This document shows, in pieces, positions 24,458 to 33,485 of a stretch of DNA of 56,295 nucleotides. Source of the DNA: Blautia faecis (GTDB lineage Bacteria; Bacillota; Clostridia; Lachnospirales; Lachnospiraceae); assembly GCF_020554845.1 (NCBI RefSeq), contig NZ_JAJCIA010000026.1:1-56295 (forward strand), written 5' to 3'. The position numbers were made by a program, and so were the translations under genes. Numbering within the stretch: the stretch's first letter is position 1; each line of letters begins with the position of its first letter. Below the pieces are notes generated by a model, which saw nothing but the letters and a program-made list of their open reading frames with translations, was not told where the DNA came from and searched no databases.

Positions 24458-25529
24458 AAAAGAAAAAAACTATCTGCTCTCTACCTTGTTCAAAGGGTAT
24501 GTAATTCAATGTGCGATTTGCTCTGTGCTTATTTTTGGCGGTACTTTTCTTTTAGGAATTATGGCAGAGGAAATTCTCCGCAAGTATGTTTTGTATTATT
24601 ACTTGTATTACAGAACAGTATATCTTTATATAGTGGCTGTAATCGTGTGGGGTGGCTGTATTATATACATGACATACCTACTTTTGAAAAAAGTAGTCGC
24701 CTATGTGTACGAGGTACAGGCTGCGACAGGAAAAATGTTCGATCAGAATGTCAGTTACATTGAAATGTCCCCGGAGTTGAGTGAAATCGCCGCTAACATC
24801 AATCAGTTAAAACAAGAGGCTGAAAGTAATGCAAGGCTTGCAAAAGAAAATGAGCAGCGAAAAAATGACCTGATTATGTATCTTGCACACGATTTGAAAA
24901 CACCGCTTTCTTCTGTAATCGGGTATCTTACTTTACTGCGTGATGAGTCGCAAATCTCAAAGGAACTTCGAGAAAAGTACCTTTCAATCACTCTTGGTAA
25001 GGCAGAACGGTTAGAGGATCTGATTAACGAGTTTTTCGAGATAACACGATTCAATATATACGATATTACATTACAATACACGAAAATCAATTTAACTCGC
25101 CTGCTGGAGCAACTTGTATATGAATTTAAGCCTATGCTCAAATCAAAGAATTTGCAATGTAATCTTTGTGTTGATGATGATATAATGCTTCGATGTGACG
25201 CAGACAAAATTCAGCGTGTTTTTGATAACCTTTTGAGAAATGCGGTTATCTACAGTTTTGAAAATACGGATATCACGATCAGCGCACAATGTCAGGAAGA
25301 TACGGTCAGCATTATTTTTTGTAACCACGGCGATACTCTGCCGGAAGAAAAGTTAAACAGGATTTTCGAGCAGTTTTATCGGCTTGACGCAGCGAGAAGT
25401 ACAAGCAGTGGAGGAGCTGGATTAGGTTTGGCGATTGCAAAGCAGATTGTTGAACTACACAATGGTACAATCGTTGCAGAGAGCCAAGAGGATCAAAACA
25501 AGTTTTCAATTACTTTGCCGTTGGCGTAG
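24444..25529 (+). CDS. Sensor histidine kinase, VanS-like
   Basis: A 361-residue membrane kinase. Two N-terminal TM helices (residues ~15-40 and ~50-75) flank a very short external loop, then a HAMP-like linker, H-box YLAHDLKTPLSSVIGYL, N-box FDNLLRNAVIYS and G-box GGAGLGLAIAKQIVELH. The short extracellular loop is typical of VanS and intramembrane-type sensors that respond to envelope damage. It is translationally coupled to the response regulator gene. A 135-base gap separates it from the efflux genes. Confidence 0.9.
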   Translation: MKLNKKEKNYLLSTLFKGYVIQCAICSVLIFGGTFLLGIMAEEILRKYVLYYYLYYRTVYLYIVAVIVWGGCIIYMTYLLLKKVVAYVYEVQAATGKMFDQNVSYIEMSPELSEIAANINQLKQEAESNARLAKENEQRKNDLIMYLAHDLKTPLSSVIGYLTLLRDESQISKELREKYLSITLGKAERLEDLINEFFEITRFNIYDITLQYTKINLTRLLEQLVYEFKPMLKSKNLQCNLCVDDDIMLRCDADKIQRVFDNLLRNAVIYSFENTDITISAQCQEDTVSIIFCNHGDTLPEEKLNRIFEQFYRLDAARSTSSGGAGLGLAIAKQIVELHNGTIVAESQEDQNKFSITLPLA

Positions 25530-25666
25530 GAAAATTGTAAGAATTTGCATAGAAAAAAAGAGGAATATCTTACGAGCAATCAAGAAAATACGGGCTTCTG
25601 TTTTGGTACAATAAAAGTATCAAGATAGAGGCTCGTATTTTTTGTGATACAGCATAAGGAGGAATG

Positions 25667-26521
25667 ATGAAGTTGCTAAGAAAACAAATGCTGCTATGTT
25701 CTATTTTGTTTCTTGTATTTACGCTATCTGCCTGCTCTGCAATTGGGCAGACAGACGAAAACAATCTTACAGATAGCGCAACATCCGCAGAAAAAACGGT
25801 ATCAGTTGTACGAGGGACAATTACTCCAACCGTTTCAACGCAAACGACTATTGTTCCGGCAGTACCGTTTATTATTTTCTCACCCGAAAATGGCATATTT
25901 AATACAGCGGTAGAATTAGAAGAAAAAATCACTGCCGGGCAAATTATTGGAACTGTGAACGGCAAAGAATTGAAATCTCCGGTGGATGGTACAATTACCT
26001 CTATTGCCCCATCCAATGAAAGCGTACCGAGTAATTATCCCGTAGCGATAGTGCATTATACAGGATTTGCCCTCAATGTAGAGGCAGATAATTTTTTGAG
26101 TACCTTACCGGAGTATGCAGAGTTGAAAGCAAAATTTCAAGTATATGATGGTGTAGGACCAACCGATATGATTGCCGTGGTGTCGCCTGCCGCAGATGAA
26201 AATGCGTTTACGGGAATCGTGCCGCAAGAGGGCATTCTGCAATGCTTGATCAGTCAAACAGTCGATGTGAAATCGGGGCAAAGTGCAACGGTAGTCATAA
26301 CGGCGACAACGAGAAATGATGTCCTTATATTGCCGCTGTCGGTAATAGCGGGTAGACAAGGGACGGGATTGGTTACTGTAATTACTCCGAATGGAGAAAG
26401 AGTGGAAACAAAAGTGACATTGGGTGTGACAGACGGAGCCAATATAGAAATACTGTCCGGCTTAGAGGAGGGCGATGTAGTTTCTGCTACTCCGCCAAAC
26501 CTTGATCCGAGGGGGATTTGA
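25667..26521 (+). CDS. MacA/HlyD-like efflux adaptor lipoprotein
   Basis: A 284-residue exported protein. The signal peptide LLCSILFLVFTLSACS has a lipobox (LSAC). A short biotinyl-lipoyl-like half motif (GTVNGKELKSPVDGTITSI) and beta-barrel segments follow (LILPLSVIAGRQGTGLVTVI). The long coiled-coil hairpin of Gram-negative MacA is absent, as in Bacillota adaptors paired with MacB-type transporters. The start is uncertain between tandem ATGs 25664 and 25667; AAGGAGG ends at 25662. It ends just before the ATPase gene. Confidence 0.82.
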   Translation: MKLLRKQMLLCSILFLVFTLSACSAIGQTDENNLTDSATSAEKTVSVVRGTITPTVSTQTTIVPAVPFIIFSPENGIFNTAVELEEKITAGQIIGTVNGKELKSPVDGTITSIAPSNESVPSNYPVAIVHYTGFALNVEADNFLSTLPEYAELKAKFQVYDGVGPTDMIAVVSPAADENAFTGIVPQEGILQCLISQTVDVKSGQSATVVITATTRNDVLILPLSVIAGRQGTGLVTVITPNGERVETKVTLGVTDGANIEILSGLEEGDVVSATPPNLDPRGI

Positions 26522-26525
26522 TAAA

Positions 26526-27239
26526 ATGAAAGGAATTTCCGAAAAGACTTTAATCAAAATAAAGGATTTGAAAGCAAGCGTCAAATTGAATAATGGCGAT
26601 ATGCTGACAACAGTAACCAACGCTAATATGGAATTGCAACGAGGGCGCAGTTATGCCATTGTCGGAAAGTCCGGCTCAGGCAAAACAAGCCTTATATCCA
26701 TTATTGGCTTGTTAAATCGGGAATATGAGGGCGAGTACCTTTATGATGGTATATCTATTTCTGCTTTGAAAGACCGTGATCTGTCTATACTGCGAGCCAA
26801 TAATATCGGATTTGTATTTCAGAACTACTCTCTGATTAAGCACTTGCGGGTATGGGAAAATATCGAATTACCCCTACTCTATGCCAAAAAGTCGTTTACC
26901 GCCAAACAGCGTCACGAGATAATTACAGGCTTGCTAAAAAGTGTCGGCTTAGAAAGCAAGGAAAATGATTACCCAATCAATTTGTCCGGCGGTGAACAAC
27001 AAAGAGTTGCAATCGCAAGGGCGCTTGCAGTATCTCCGGAAGCCATTTTATGTGATGAGCCTACGGGAGCGTTGGATAAAAAGACGGGAACGCAGATTAT
27101 GGAACTGTTGCACAGCGTCGTAAAAGAAAATGGAATTATGCTGCTGTTGGTTACGCACGATCCTGATATTGCAGATACCTGTGATACGATTTTTGAAATG
27201 GATGGAGGGAGGATAACTTGTGCTAAAAATGATACTTAA
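26526..27239 (+). CDS. MacB-like ABC transporter ATPase
   Basis: A 237-residue ATPase. Walker A GKSGSGKTS, Q-loop FVFQNYSLI, signature LSGGEQQR, Walker B AILCDEPTGALDK, H-loop VTHD. The ATG at 26526 is preferred over the TTG at 26502 because GAGGGGG lies at 26509-26515. Its 3' end overlaps the permease gene by 20 bases. With its neighbours it forms a three-part efflux pump. Confidence 0.93.
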   Translation: MKGISEKTLIKIKDLKASVKLNNGDMLTTVTNANMELQRGRSYAIVGKSGSGKTSLISIIGLLNREYEGEYLYDGISISALKDRDLSILRANNIGFVFQNYSLIKHLRVWENIELPLLYAKKSFTAKQRHEIITGLLKSVGLESKENDYPINLSGGEQQRVAIARALAVSPEAILCDEPTGALDKKTGTQIMELLHSVVKENGIMLLLVTHDPDIADTCDTIFEMDGGRITCAKNDT

Positions 27240-28413
27240 AGACCTTCGTCTGTCTCCACTTAGAAGTATTCTGACAAGTGTTTCAATGCTTGTAGGCATT
27301 ATCGCAATGCTTGGATCGGTATTAGTTGGTACGCTTGGACGGGAGTATTTGATTTCCGTAAACGCACAGGTATATGGCTGGTCACCTACTTACTCATTCG
27401 TGATAACGGAATCCGATTTTCACGATAGAAATAAAATGGAACAATTATTCCAGAGATTTGAAGCCATTGATGATGTAGCCGCTGTTACTTTTTCTATGGG
27501 AGAAGATATTCGATTTGCACCAATGAAAGATTTAACGCCAATACCGCCGAATGATGTTTACCAAAACCTGATGGCTTTTGATTTAGTTTGCACCACGGAG
27601 GCATATAGTCAAGTCTATAATCTTCCAATGACATCCGGTAGATGGTTAGAGCCTTCGAGTGAGGGCGGCTCGCTTGAAGTGGTCATAAACAAAGAAGCTA
27701 AAAACTATTTTAATGATTCGCCCTATGCTGCAGGAAATGTAAAAAGCACACTTTCGTTAACCCCATTCAATATTGTCGGAGTAGTAAACGATGGCAGGGA
27801 TTTTCCGACTATCTATGCGGATTCTGCGGCGATCCTCAATTTCGCACCAGCAATGTGGCAAGTACAAAATGCAAATGTGTATTGGCATCCCACAACAGGA
27901 CTGACAATCGAACAGATACATTCTGCCCTTGGCGACATTTTGACTGATACCATTGGCGGTTACTGGGAAAGTGCTGGGCGGAGTGATATTGGAGATACCT
28001 ATGATTCGGTATTGTCCATACTGCAATTAGGGCTTTTGGTTACTTCGCTTTTGTTGCTGTTTGTTTCCGTATTAGGGCAGATCAATATCGGACTATCTTC
28101 ATTGGAACAGCGCACACATGAGTTGCTGATCCGCAGAGCGATAGGTGCTTCACGAACAAATATTGTGGCATTGGTTTTAGGCTCACAGTTGATTTTATCA
28201 ATATTCGTTTGCCTTGCAGCTATTTTGATTTCGCTGATTTTGGTGCATTGTATTGGAGCGTTGCTCCCTGTGGATTCCCCGGTGGGAACACCGAGTTATC
28301 CAATCAGCGTTGCTGTTGTTGCAGTTGCTGTGTCTGTGCTTACAGCATTATTGGGCGGATTATTACCAGCATTGAAAGCAGCAAAATTAGAGCCTGCATT
28401 GGCTCTTAGATAA
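27220..28413 (+). CDS. MacB-like ABC transporter permease
   Basis: A 397-residue permease with one N-terminal TM (ILTSVSMLVGIIAMLGSVLVG), a large extracellular domain (residues ~45-260) and three C-terminal TMs, the MacB topology. The FtsX signature LEQRTHELLIRRAIGASRTN and the exit motif LLPALKAAKLEPALALR are clear. GTG start at 27220 is supported by GGAGGGAGG seven bases upstream. It is the third gene of the efflux set. Confidence 0.9.
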   Translation: MLKMILKDLRLSPLRSILTSVSMLVGIIAMLGSVLVGTLGREYLISVNAQVYGWSPTYSFVITESDFHDRNKMEQLFQRFEAIDDVAAVTFSMGEDIRFAPMKDLTPIPPNDVYQNLMAFDLVCTTEAYSQVYNLPMTSGRWLEPSSEGGSLEVVINKEAKNYFNDSPYAAGNVKSTLSLTPFNIVGVVNDGRDFPTIYADSAAILNFAPAMWQVQNANVYWHPTTGLTIEQIHSALGDILTDTIGGYWESAGRSDIGDTYDSVLSILQLGLLVTSLLLLFVSVLGQINIGLSSLEQRTHELLIRRAIGASRTNIVALVLGSQLILSIFVCLAAILISLILVHCIGALLPVDSPVGTPSYPISVAVVAVAVSVLTALLGGLLPALKAAKLEPALALR

Positions 28414-28440
28414 TAAAACTCAATTCAAGGAGGAAACAAA

Positions 28441-28944
28441 ATGAAACGAACAATCTCAAAATCCGAAAGACCGTACAGACTGTTATTGTGTGTTATGATT
28501 TCTTTGCTGGTGATTATGCTGGCAGGCTGCTCCACTTCTTCGGACTCCGACACAAACACAAGAGGTTTCACGGACTTTGCTACCATTGAAGAAGAATACC
28601 TAACGACCATTGAGAGTTTGAATTGGCCGGAGGGCTTTACGCCGCCTGATGCTTTGGAAGGCGAAGATACGGGAGCGTCTTTTCAGATAGGATATGGCGA
28701 TACAAGAGCATCTAACCTTTGGGAATATTCTTGGATGCAGGAATGGCTTGATACTTACAATACGGATTCGGAAAGGGCGGCAAAAGCCTTAGCTGAACTC
28801 GAAAAAGCCTTTGATATGCCTTATATGGGAACAGATCGCTGTGATGACGCCACACGCAAATATCTTCGTGATAATATTGATAAAGCTAAGTTGGGAGATC
28901 CGTCTGGATTTACAGAGTGTATTCAGGCAAATTATGCCGATTAA
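28441..28944 (+). CDS. Lipoprotein of unknown function
   Basis: A 167-residue predicted lipoprotein: signal LLLCVMISLLVIMLAGCSTS with lipobox LAGC, then an acidic Ser/Asp-rich linker and a ~120-residue domain of unknown family (SLNWPEGFTPPDALEGED...). AAGGAGG at 28430-28436 precedes the ATG. Its place after the efflux pump and before the D,D-carboxypeptidase suggests an envelope role, possibly ligand binding for the pump or sensor; this is inference. Confidence 0.75.
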   Translation: MKRTISKSERPYRLLLCVMISLLVIMLAGCSTSSDSDTNTRGFTDFATIEEEYLTTIESLNWPEGFTPPDALEGEDTGASFQIGYGDTRASNLWEYSWMQEWLDTYNTDSERAAKALAELEKAFDMPYMGTDRCDDATRKYLRDNIDKAKLGDPSGFTECIQANYAD

Positions 28945-28987
28945 AAATGGCACATAGGAGTTTTGGTGTTGGGAGGTGAGCACATAT

Positions 28988-29944
28988 ATGCAGAGAAAAC
29001 GCCGTAAGAAAAAACGATTTGGAGTATTTTTGTTTTTGCTTGTAGTTTGTATCGGCATAGGTATAATGTTTGTGCCGTGGGCAATGCAGCCGGAAAATTT
29101 CAGAGAGGTAAAGAATAAAATAAATGGTTTTCTCTACAAAGAAGATTTTCCTGACTCTTATAATGCAAAATCGCTGATTTTGGTGGATTGTTCTGATGAT
29201 GAAATATTTGTTTCAAAAAACGAGAACGAGCCACAAATTCCTGCAAGTTTAGCCAAGCTGTTTGTTATTGAGTATGCGTCAACTTTAGCAGACCTTGATA
29301 GTATCGTTGTTGCAGACTATGGTGCTATTTCACTCACGAAACCTGGCTCGTCTGTTGCTCAAATCAAGGAAAAAGAATACTTTTTACACAATCTATTTGC
29401 GGCAATGTTAGTACCGTCAGGGAATGACGCAGCTTATGTGGTTGCTGATTATTGTGGAGGATTACTTTCGCCGCAAGCAGAAAGCTGTCAAGAGCGTGTG
29501 AGGATTTTCATGGAGAACTTAAACCTGCATTTGCAACAGCAGGGGTACTTAGACACAGTTTTATATGATCCGAGTGGTTTTGATATGGAGGCACTTACCA
29601 CCACTTTAGATTTGAAAGAAGTAGTATATCGGTTGTTGGAATACTCGTGGTTTAGAGAAATTGTATCTCAAAACACTTATACGGCAACACTGCCTGATGG
29701 CAGTACACAAATATGGCAGAATACAAACGCCTTCCTTGATCCGACATCCGAATATTACAACGAAAATGTATGCGGAATTAAGACTGGCTCTCTGTCTGAC
29801 GACTATAACTTGATTGTGCTTTATCAGCAGCACGGAAAAGAGTTTTTGATATGCAGTTTAGGCTCTCAGTCCGATTCCTCTCGTTATGACGATGTGAATT
29901 TTATTCTGAAAACGATTGATGAATCGTATTATCTCACGCAATAA
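28988..29944 (+). CDS. D-alanyl-D-alanine carboxypeptidase (peptidase S11 type)
   Basis: A 318-residue membrane-anchored penicillin-binding protein. A basic N-terminus (QRKRRKKKRFGVF) and one TM precede the catalytic domain. All three active-site motifs are visible: SxxK in PASLAKLFVIE, SxN in VPSGNDAAYVVADY and KTG in CGIKTGSLSDDYN. It trims the terminal D-Ala of muropeptides, as VanY-type enzymes do in glycopeptide resistance, though its fold family is that of DacA/DacF. GGGAGG precedes; the ATG at 28988 is chosen over the GTG at 28976 that overlaps the ribosome site. Confidence 0.85.
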   Translation: MQRKRRKKKRFGVFLFLLVVCIGIGIMFVPWAMQPENFREVKNKINGFLYKEDFPDSYNAKSLILVDCSDDEIFVSKNENEPQIPASLAKLFVIEYASTLADLDSIVVADYGAISLTKPGSSVAQIKEKEYFLHNLFAAMLVPSGNDAAYVVADYCGGLLSPQAESCQERVRIFMENLNLHLQQQGYLDTVLYDPSGFDMEALTTTLDLKEVVYRLLEYSWFREIVSQNTYTATLPDGSTQIWQNTNAFLDPTSEYYNENVCGIKTGSLSDDYNLIVLYQQHGKEFLICSLGSQSDSSRYDDVNFILKTIDESYYLTQ

Positions 29945-29949
29945 ATCTT

Positions 29950-30408
29950 ATGTTGTCCAAGACAAAAAAACTAACCAAGGGGGGTGATAATATCGGACGA
30001 ATCGTAATAATGGAGTTCAAAGCACAAGACTCAACAGCCTTTGACGATATGCTGGCTTTTGTAAAACAGCACCCTGATTTTGAAAAATTAGAGATTTCAT
30101 ATGAGCCGACATTATCCCTTTCCGGCTTAGAAATCAATTTGAGCCGGCGCAGAGTTATCAATAACGGTCAGGAAATTGAACTGACCGTCAAAGAGTACGA
30201 TATACTCTGCTTGCTCGCAGCCAATAAAGGTCGTGTTCTTACATACGAGCAGATTTATGATAAGGTGTGGGGCGAAATATCAGCAGGCAATGAAAAGGAT
30301 ACCGTAGGCTTTCACATTCGGAATCTTCGTAAAAAACTTTGTGATACAAACTCTCACTTTTCCATAGATAGTGTTCGTGAGATCGGCTACCGCTTTAACA
30401 GTCAGTAA
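29950..30408 (+). CDS. Orphan winged-helix (OmpR/PhoB C-terminal) DNA-binding protein
   Basis: A frame of about 152 codons whose second half is a complete OmpR-type winged helix (LTVKEYDILCLLAANKGRVL ... TVGFHIRNLRKKL). The first ~60 residues are too short for a receiver domain and lack an acceptor aspartate. It is either a receiver-less regulator or a deletion derivative of a response regulator; the phrase DDMLAFVKQHPDFEKLEISY is not receiver-like. The start is unclear: an AGGGGGG stretch lies at 29978-29984 without a nearby ATG, GTG or TTG at good spacing. It closes the envelope island. Confidence 0.65.
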   Translation: MLSKTKKLTKGGDNIGRIVIMEFKAQDSTAFDDMLAFVKQHPDFEKLEISYEPTLSLSGLEINLSRRRVINNGQEIELTVKEYDILCLLAANKGRVLTYEQIYDKVWGEISAGNEKDTVGFHIRNLRKKLCDTNSHFSIDSVREIGYRFNSQ

Positions 30409-30557
30409 GCAGTCCCTCGTAGTTCATAATGAATTGCGAGGGATTATTCATTTTCTAAGACGGTATGTCGGAATTTGATAAATCCCTGCAAATGTTGATT
30501 TTATACGACTGTTAAGAGCAATATCGTGTCTAAACTTGCGACTGGACTTTGCATTTT

Positions 30558-30782
30558 CTACGAGTTATCTTCGTAATATCTCGGCATTATACTACTGGAA
30601 TGTTTATCATAAACAGGGCATGATTTATGGCAGAATGGGCAGTCGTTCTCGTGCCATTTATTAGGTCTTGCTTGGATACGAATATGTTTAACTCCATTCT
30701 TATCAGAGTAAAGATTACAATTTTTTATAACTGTGTTCTTGACATTAAGGACACTTTTGCATAATGTATTAACTGAAGCCAC
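30558..30782 (-). pseudogene. ISL3-family transposase, N-terminal remnant
   Basis: A 74-residue remnant with the ISL3-type zinc-binding head: LNVKNTVIKNCNLYSDKNG, then CPFCHKSCPVYDKHSS. The frame breaks just before the HTH and DDE domains. A 14-bp inverted repeat, TAATGTATTAACTG (30762-30775) and CAGTTAATACATTA (30813-30826), flanks its start codon and could be a terminal or regulatory repeat. The insertion sequence is dead. It separates the envelope island from the next genes. Confidence 0.7.
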
Positions 30783-30849
30783 TTGTGAATACTCCTTTTG
30801 TGTTTTTCTTCGCAGTTAATACATTAAAGGACACAAGTGTTTTTTCAAT

Positions 30850-31452
30850 ATGGTGTTGTTAATTTATGGTGTTAGGCTTCCACCATTATGCCAGAAGCCT
30901 CATATAAATTTATTGGGAAGAGTTACCGATCAAGTTTTCTCAGAATCCGAAGAATGGGATATTGATACGGTGTCAGAAACTATTGCATCGGAATATGAAA
31001 GAGCAACGAATCTTTCGATAAATAAAGAGAAGCAGAATTTGCCAATAGAAGAAAAACGAACGATAGATGTTAAAGAAATACGAGAATGGCTGAACTTTAT
31101 TATTACGATTATATCAGTTGTTTTGGGAGTTACGAATTCTTCAGCAACAACGATAAATAATTACAATTATACACAACAAGTCAATAATTATTACATCGTT
31201 GGAATGGGATATGATGCGAAGGAGCTAAATACGACTAAATATAGAATCGTTAATAGAGAATCTATTGTACGACTGAAGCATGACTGCCATTCGATTGTAA
31301 TTGAAAAGCTTGAGGAAGGGAAAGTTGTTAGAATTATAGATAAATATAAAAAGTGGCGACAGATAATTTGGGAGAATGAAGATGGTGAAGAATGTATGGG
31401 GTGGATTCAAAATTATAAATTAACTGAGTTTAAAGTGCCTAGAAATAAATGA
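30850..31452 (+). CDS. SH3-like domain protein, possibly 5'-truncated
   Basis: About 200 codons. The central part has a hydrophobic helix (LNFIITIISVVLGVTNS) and Asn/Tyr-rich linker (TTINNYNYTQQVNNYY); the C-terminal ~65 residues look like a bacterial SH3 domain (YRIVNRESIVRLKHDCHSIV ... GWIQNYKLTEF). No good ribosome site precedes the possible ATGs at 30850 or 30865, and the ISL3 remnant lies directly upstream, so the original 5' end may have been lost. Similar membrane-linked SH3 proteins occur in abortive-infection-like loci, but I cannot assign a function. Confidence 0.55.
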   Translation: MVLLIYGVRLPPLCQKPHINLLGRVTDQVFSESEEWDIDTVSETIASEYERATNLSINKEKQNLPIEEKRTIDVKEIREWLNFIITIISVVLGVTNSSATTINNYNYTQQVNNYYIVGMGYDAKELNTTKYRIVNRESIVRLKHDCHSIVIEKLEEGKVVRIIDKYKKWRQIIWENEDGEECMGWIQNYKLTEFKVPRNK

Positions 31453-31494
31453 TGTATATTTGATGAAATAGAATCTATAAGTGAAGGAAGTATT

Positions 31495-32079
31495 ATGTGT
31501 GGTAGATATTATATTGATTCTGATATGGCAGATGAAATCGAAAAAGTAGTGCATGATATAGACCAACGGATCCGGCAGGAACATTTTGCAGGAGATATCT
31601 TTCCAACCAATGTAGCACCGATCATTGAAAAATCAGAACATGGATTGAAACTGGATGTTTGCAAGTGGGGATATCCATTGTCACAAGGAAAGAATCTGGT
31701 TATAAATGCAAGAGCAGAATCTGTTATGGATAAACCTTCTTTTCGAAATGGAATCCTCTATCACCGCATTTTGATACCGGCAAGTGGGTTCTATGAATGG
31801 AATCGGTTAAAAGAGAAAAATACATTTTCCAGATATGATGCACCAGTATTGTATATGGCTGGCTTCTGTGATTGGTTTGAGAATGAACGACGATTTGTGA
31901 TTATGACTACAGCAGCCAATGAATCTATGATAAAAGTACATGATCGTATGCCGCTGATATTGGAAAAAGGACAGCTGAAAGATTGGTTCGATGACAGGAA
32001 AATGGAGCAAATTCTGCATCAGGTACCGGTTCAGCTAAAACGAGAGGCAGAATACGAACAGCAGAGCTTATTCTTATAA
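31495..32079 (+). CDS. HMCES/YedK-family abasic-site protein (SRAP)
   Basis: A 194-residue SOS response-associated peptidase-family protein. The catalytic N-terminal Cys2 is in MCGRYYID; the conserved NARAESV, ASGFYEWN (active Glu) and MPLILE motifs are all present. YedK/HMCES forms a thiazolidine crosslink with abasic sites in single-stranded DNA, shielding them from breakage. That suits an element transferred as single strands. AAGGAAG precedes the ATG. It is followed after a 23-base gap by the DUF188 gene. Confidence 0.92.
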   Translation: MCGRYYIDSDMADEIEKVVHDIDQRIRQEHFAGDIFPTNVAPIIEKSEHGLKLDVCKWGYPLSQGKNLVINARAESVMDKPSFRNGILYHRILIPASGFYEWNRLKEKNTFSRYDAPVLYMAGFCDWFENERRFVIMTTAANESMIKVHDRMPLILEKGQLKDWFDDRKMEQILHQVPVQLKREAEYEQQSLFL

Positions 32080-32102
32080 TGGTTCAGAGGAGAAATAGAA
32101 AG

Positions 32103-32561
32103 ATGCAAATATTTGTTGATGCAGATGCCTGCCCAGTGGTTGCGATCATTGAAAAGATTGCAAAAGATAATAGTGTTCCGGTAATGTTGTTGTGTGATAC
32201 AAACCATGTTCTGTCATCGACTTATAGTAAAGTTGTTGTTGTCGGTGCAGGAGCAGATGCAGTAGATTATAAACTGATTAGTATCTGCCATAAAGGAGAT
32301 ATTGTCGTATCACAGGACTATGGTGTGGCTGCAATGGCATTGGGAAAAGGTGCTTATGCTATTCATCAATCAGGTAAATGGTACACGGATGATAATATTG
32401 ATCAGATGCTAATGGAACGTCACCTGAGTAAAAAAGCCAGAAGAAGTTCCCGTAAATGTCATGTCAAGGGACCGAAGAAGCGGACGGAGGAAGATGATGA
32501 AAGATTCGCTCAGTCTTTTGAAAAAATGCTTTTGATGGCACGGGAGAAAGAAGGCAGATGA
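32103..32561 (+). CDS. YaiI/YqxD family protein (DUF188)
   Basis: A 152-residue protein with the DUF188 hallmark MQIFVDADACPVVAIIEKIA, followed by GADAVDYKLISICHKGDIVVSQDYG-type PIN-like core residues (DYGVAA) and a basic C-terminal tail. The fold is related to PIN-like nucleases; substrate is not known. The ATG at 32103 fits the family start better than the upstream codon at 32079. It lies between the HMCES-like gene and an unknown gene in an apparent operon. Confidence 0.88.
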   Translation: MQIFVDADACPVVAIIEKIAKDNSVPVMLLCDTNHVLSSTYSKVVVVGAGADAVDYKLISICHKGDIVVSQDYGVAAMALGKGAYAIHQSGKWYTDDNIDQMLMERHLSKKARRSSRKCHVKGPKKRTEEDDERFAQSFEKMLLMAREKEGR

Positions 32562-32571
32562 GGAATTGTAG

Positions 32572-33090
32572 ATGCAGAGGAACGACAGAAGCTATAAAGA
32601 CTTAAAACAAAAACAGAAGAGTGCAATAGCAGATAAAACATACAAAATGCACTTGAAGTTTTATCTTGAGAATCAGCGAATGCCGGATGCTACTGAAATG
32701 AATGATATATGCAAAAGTTTGTTTACGGCAGTTCAATCGCTTGCTCCTAAAACGGAATATGAAGAATTTTATAAAATTGTTGAAAAGCGTGAAAAGAGTT
32801 ATGAAGAACGTATCCTGAGAGACATTCAGAATGGAATTATAATAGAAACACTTATGGCAAAAAAACATAAGAAAACGCCGGAAGAAAAAGCAGCTGTTGC
32901 GAAACAAAAGAAGCAGCAGAGGCGAGCAAGACGGAAACAAGAAACAAGAGATAATCTGGCTAAAGAAGAAATCTTGCAAGATGACAGATTTTTCGTTATT
33001 GCCGGTTATACCTCCGGAGGTGCACCGTATGGTGTCACCTGGGAGGAAATGGGTCTGAAACCTTGGGAAGATTTGGAAGAGAATAATTGA
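32572..33090 (+). CDS. Unknown basic coiled-coil protein
   Basis: A 172-residue soluble, strongly charged protein that I do not recognise. The N-terminal half is helical (LKFYLENQRMPDATEMNDIC); the middle is very basic (AVAKQKKQQRRARRKQETRD), and the C-terminus ends GYTSGGAPYGVTWEEMGLKPWE, a segment resembling tails of some phage-encoded proteins. It starts 10 bases after the DUF188 gene with a weak GAGG site. Co-location with HMCES and a PIN-like protein suggests nucleic-acid binding. Confidence 0.7.
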   Translation: MQRNDRSYKDLKQKQKSAIADKTYKMHLKFYLENQRMPDATEMNDICKSLFTAVQSLAPKTEYEEFYKIVEKREKSYEERILRDIQNGIIIETLMAKKHKKTPEEKAAVAKQKKQQRRARRKQETRDNLAKEEILQDDRFFVIAGYTSGGAPYGVTWEEMGLKPWEDLEENN

Positions 33091-33105
33091 GTTGTCAGTG
33101 CAATC

Positions 33106-33485
33106 TTATTTATCTCTTGTGACAGAAACAGGTTCCCGTTTTGCCGGAAGTAAGTCTGAATTGATTTCAGGAGCATCGAGCAGCACAGAGAAATTTTGCT
33201 GAATGATATCCAGTGTTTTCTGCTTTTTCTGTAATTTCTGTTTTTCCCGGATGGTAGCAGCTTGTTCAGATTCAAGATTTTCAATCCGCTTCTGGATTTT
33301 TTCAGAGCTAGGGATTTTGGTAACACCGAGATCCTGAAGCTCTTTTTTTAGTGAATCGTGGAGTTGGTATTCTGCCAGATGCTTGGAACGGTATTCTTTT
33401 GGATTTTTTGCAGATTTGCAATCTTCTATCACTTTACGGCAGAGCCGGTAAGAATCACAGTGTTTCTGAATGACTTTCTGCGTGC
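33106..33485 (-). pseudogene. Relaxase C-terminal remnant
   Basis: The reverse strand encodes RKVIEDCKSAKNPKEYRSKH and LKKELQDLGVTKIPSSEKIQ, which align in pattern with the C-terminal helical region of the MOBP relaxase at 39594-40928 (YDEYRKSPDKEKYLRGHESE ... LKEMQIKKLPDLAALRKEY). The catalytic N-terminal domain is absent. The open frame continues to 33564, but its first ~25 residues are antisense to a serine recombinase fragment and not relaxase-like. It is a relic of an older ICE. Confidence 0.6.

Noticed and set aside
23756..29944. A glycopeptide resistance (van) operon
   Set aside because: VanR/VanS-like and carboxypeptidase genes are present, but no D-Ala-D-Lac/D-Ser ligase, VanH/VanT or VanX.
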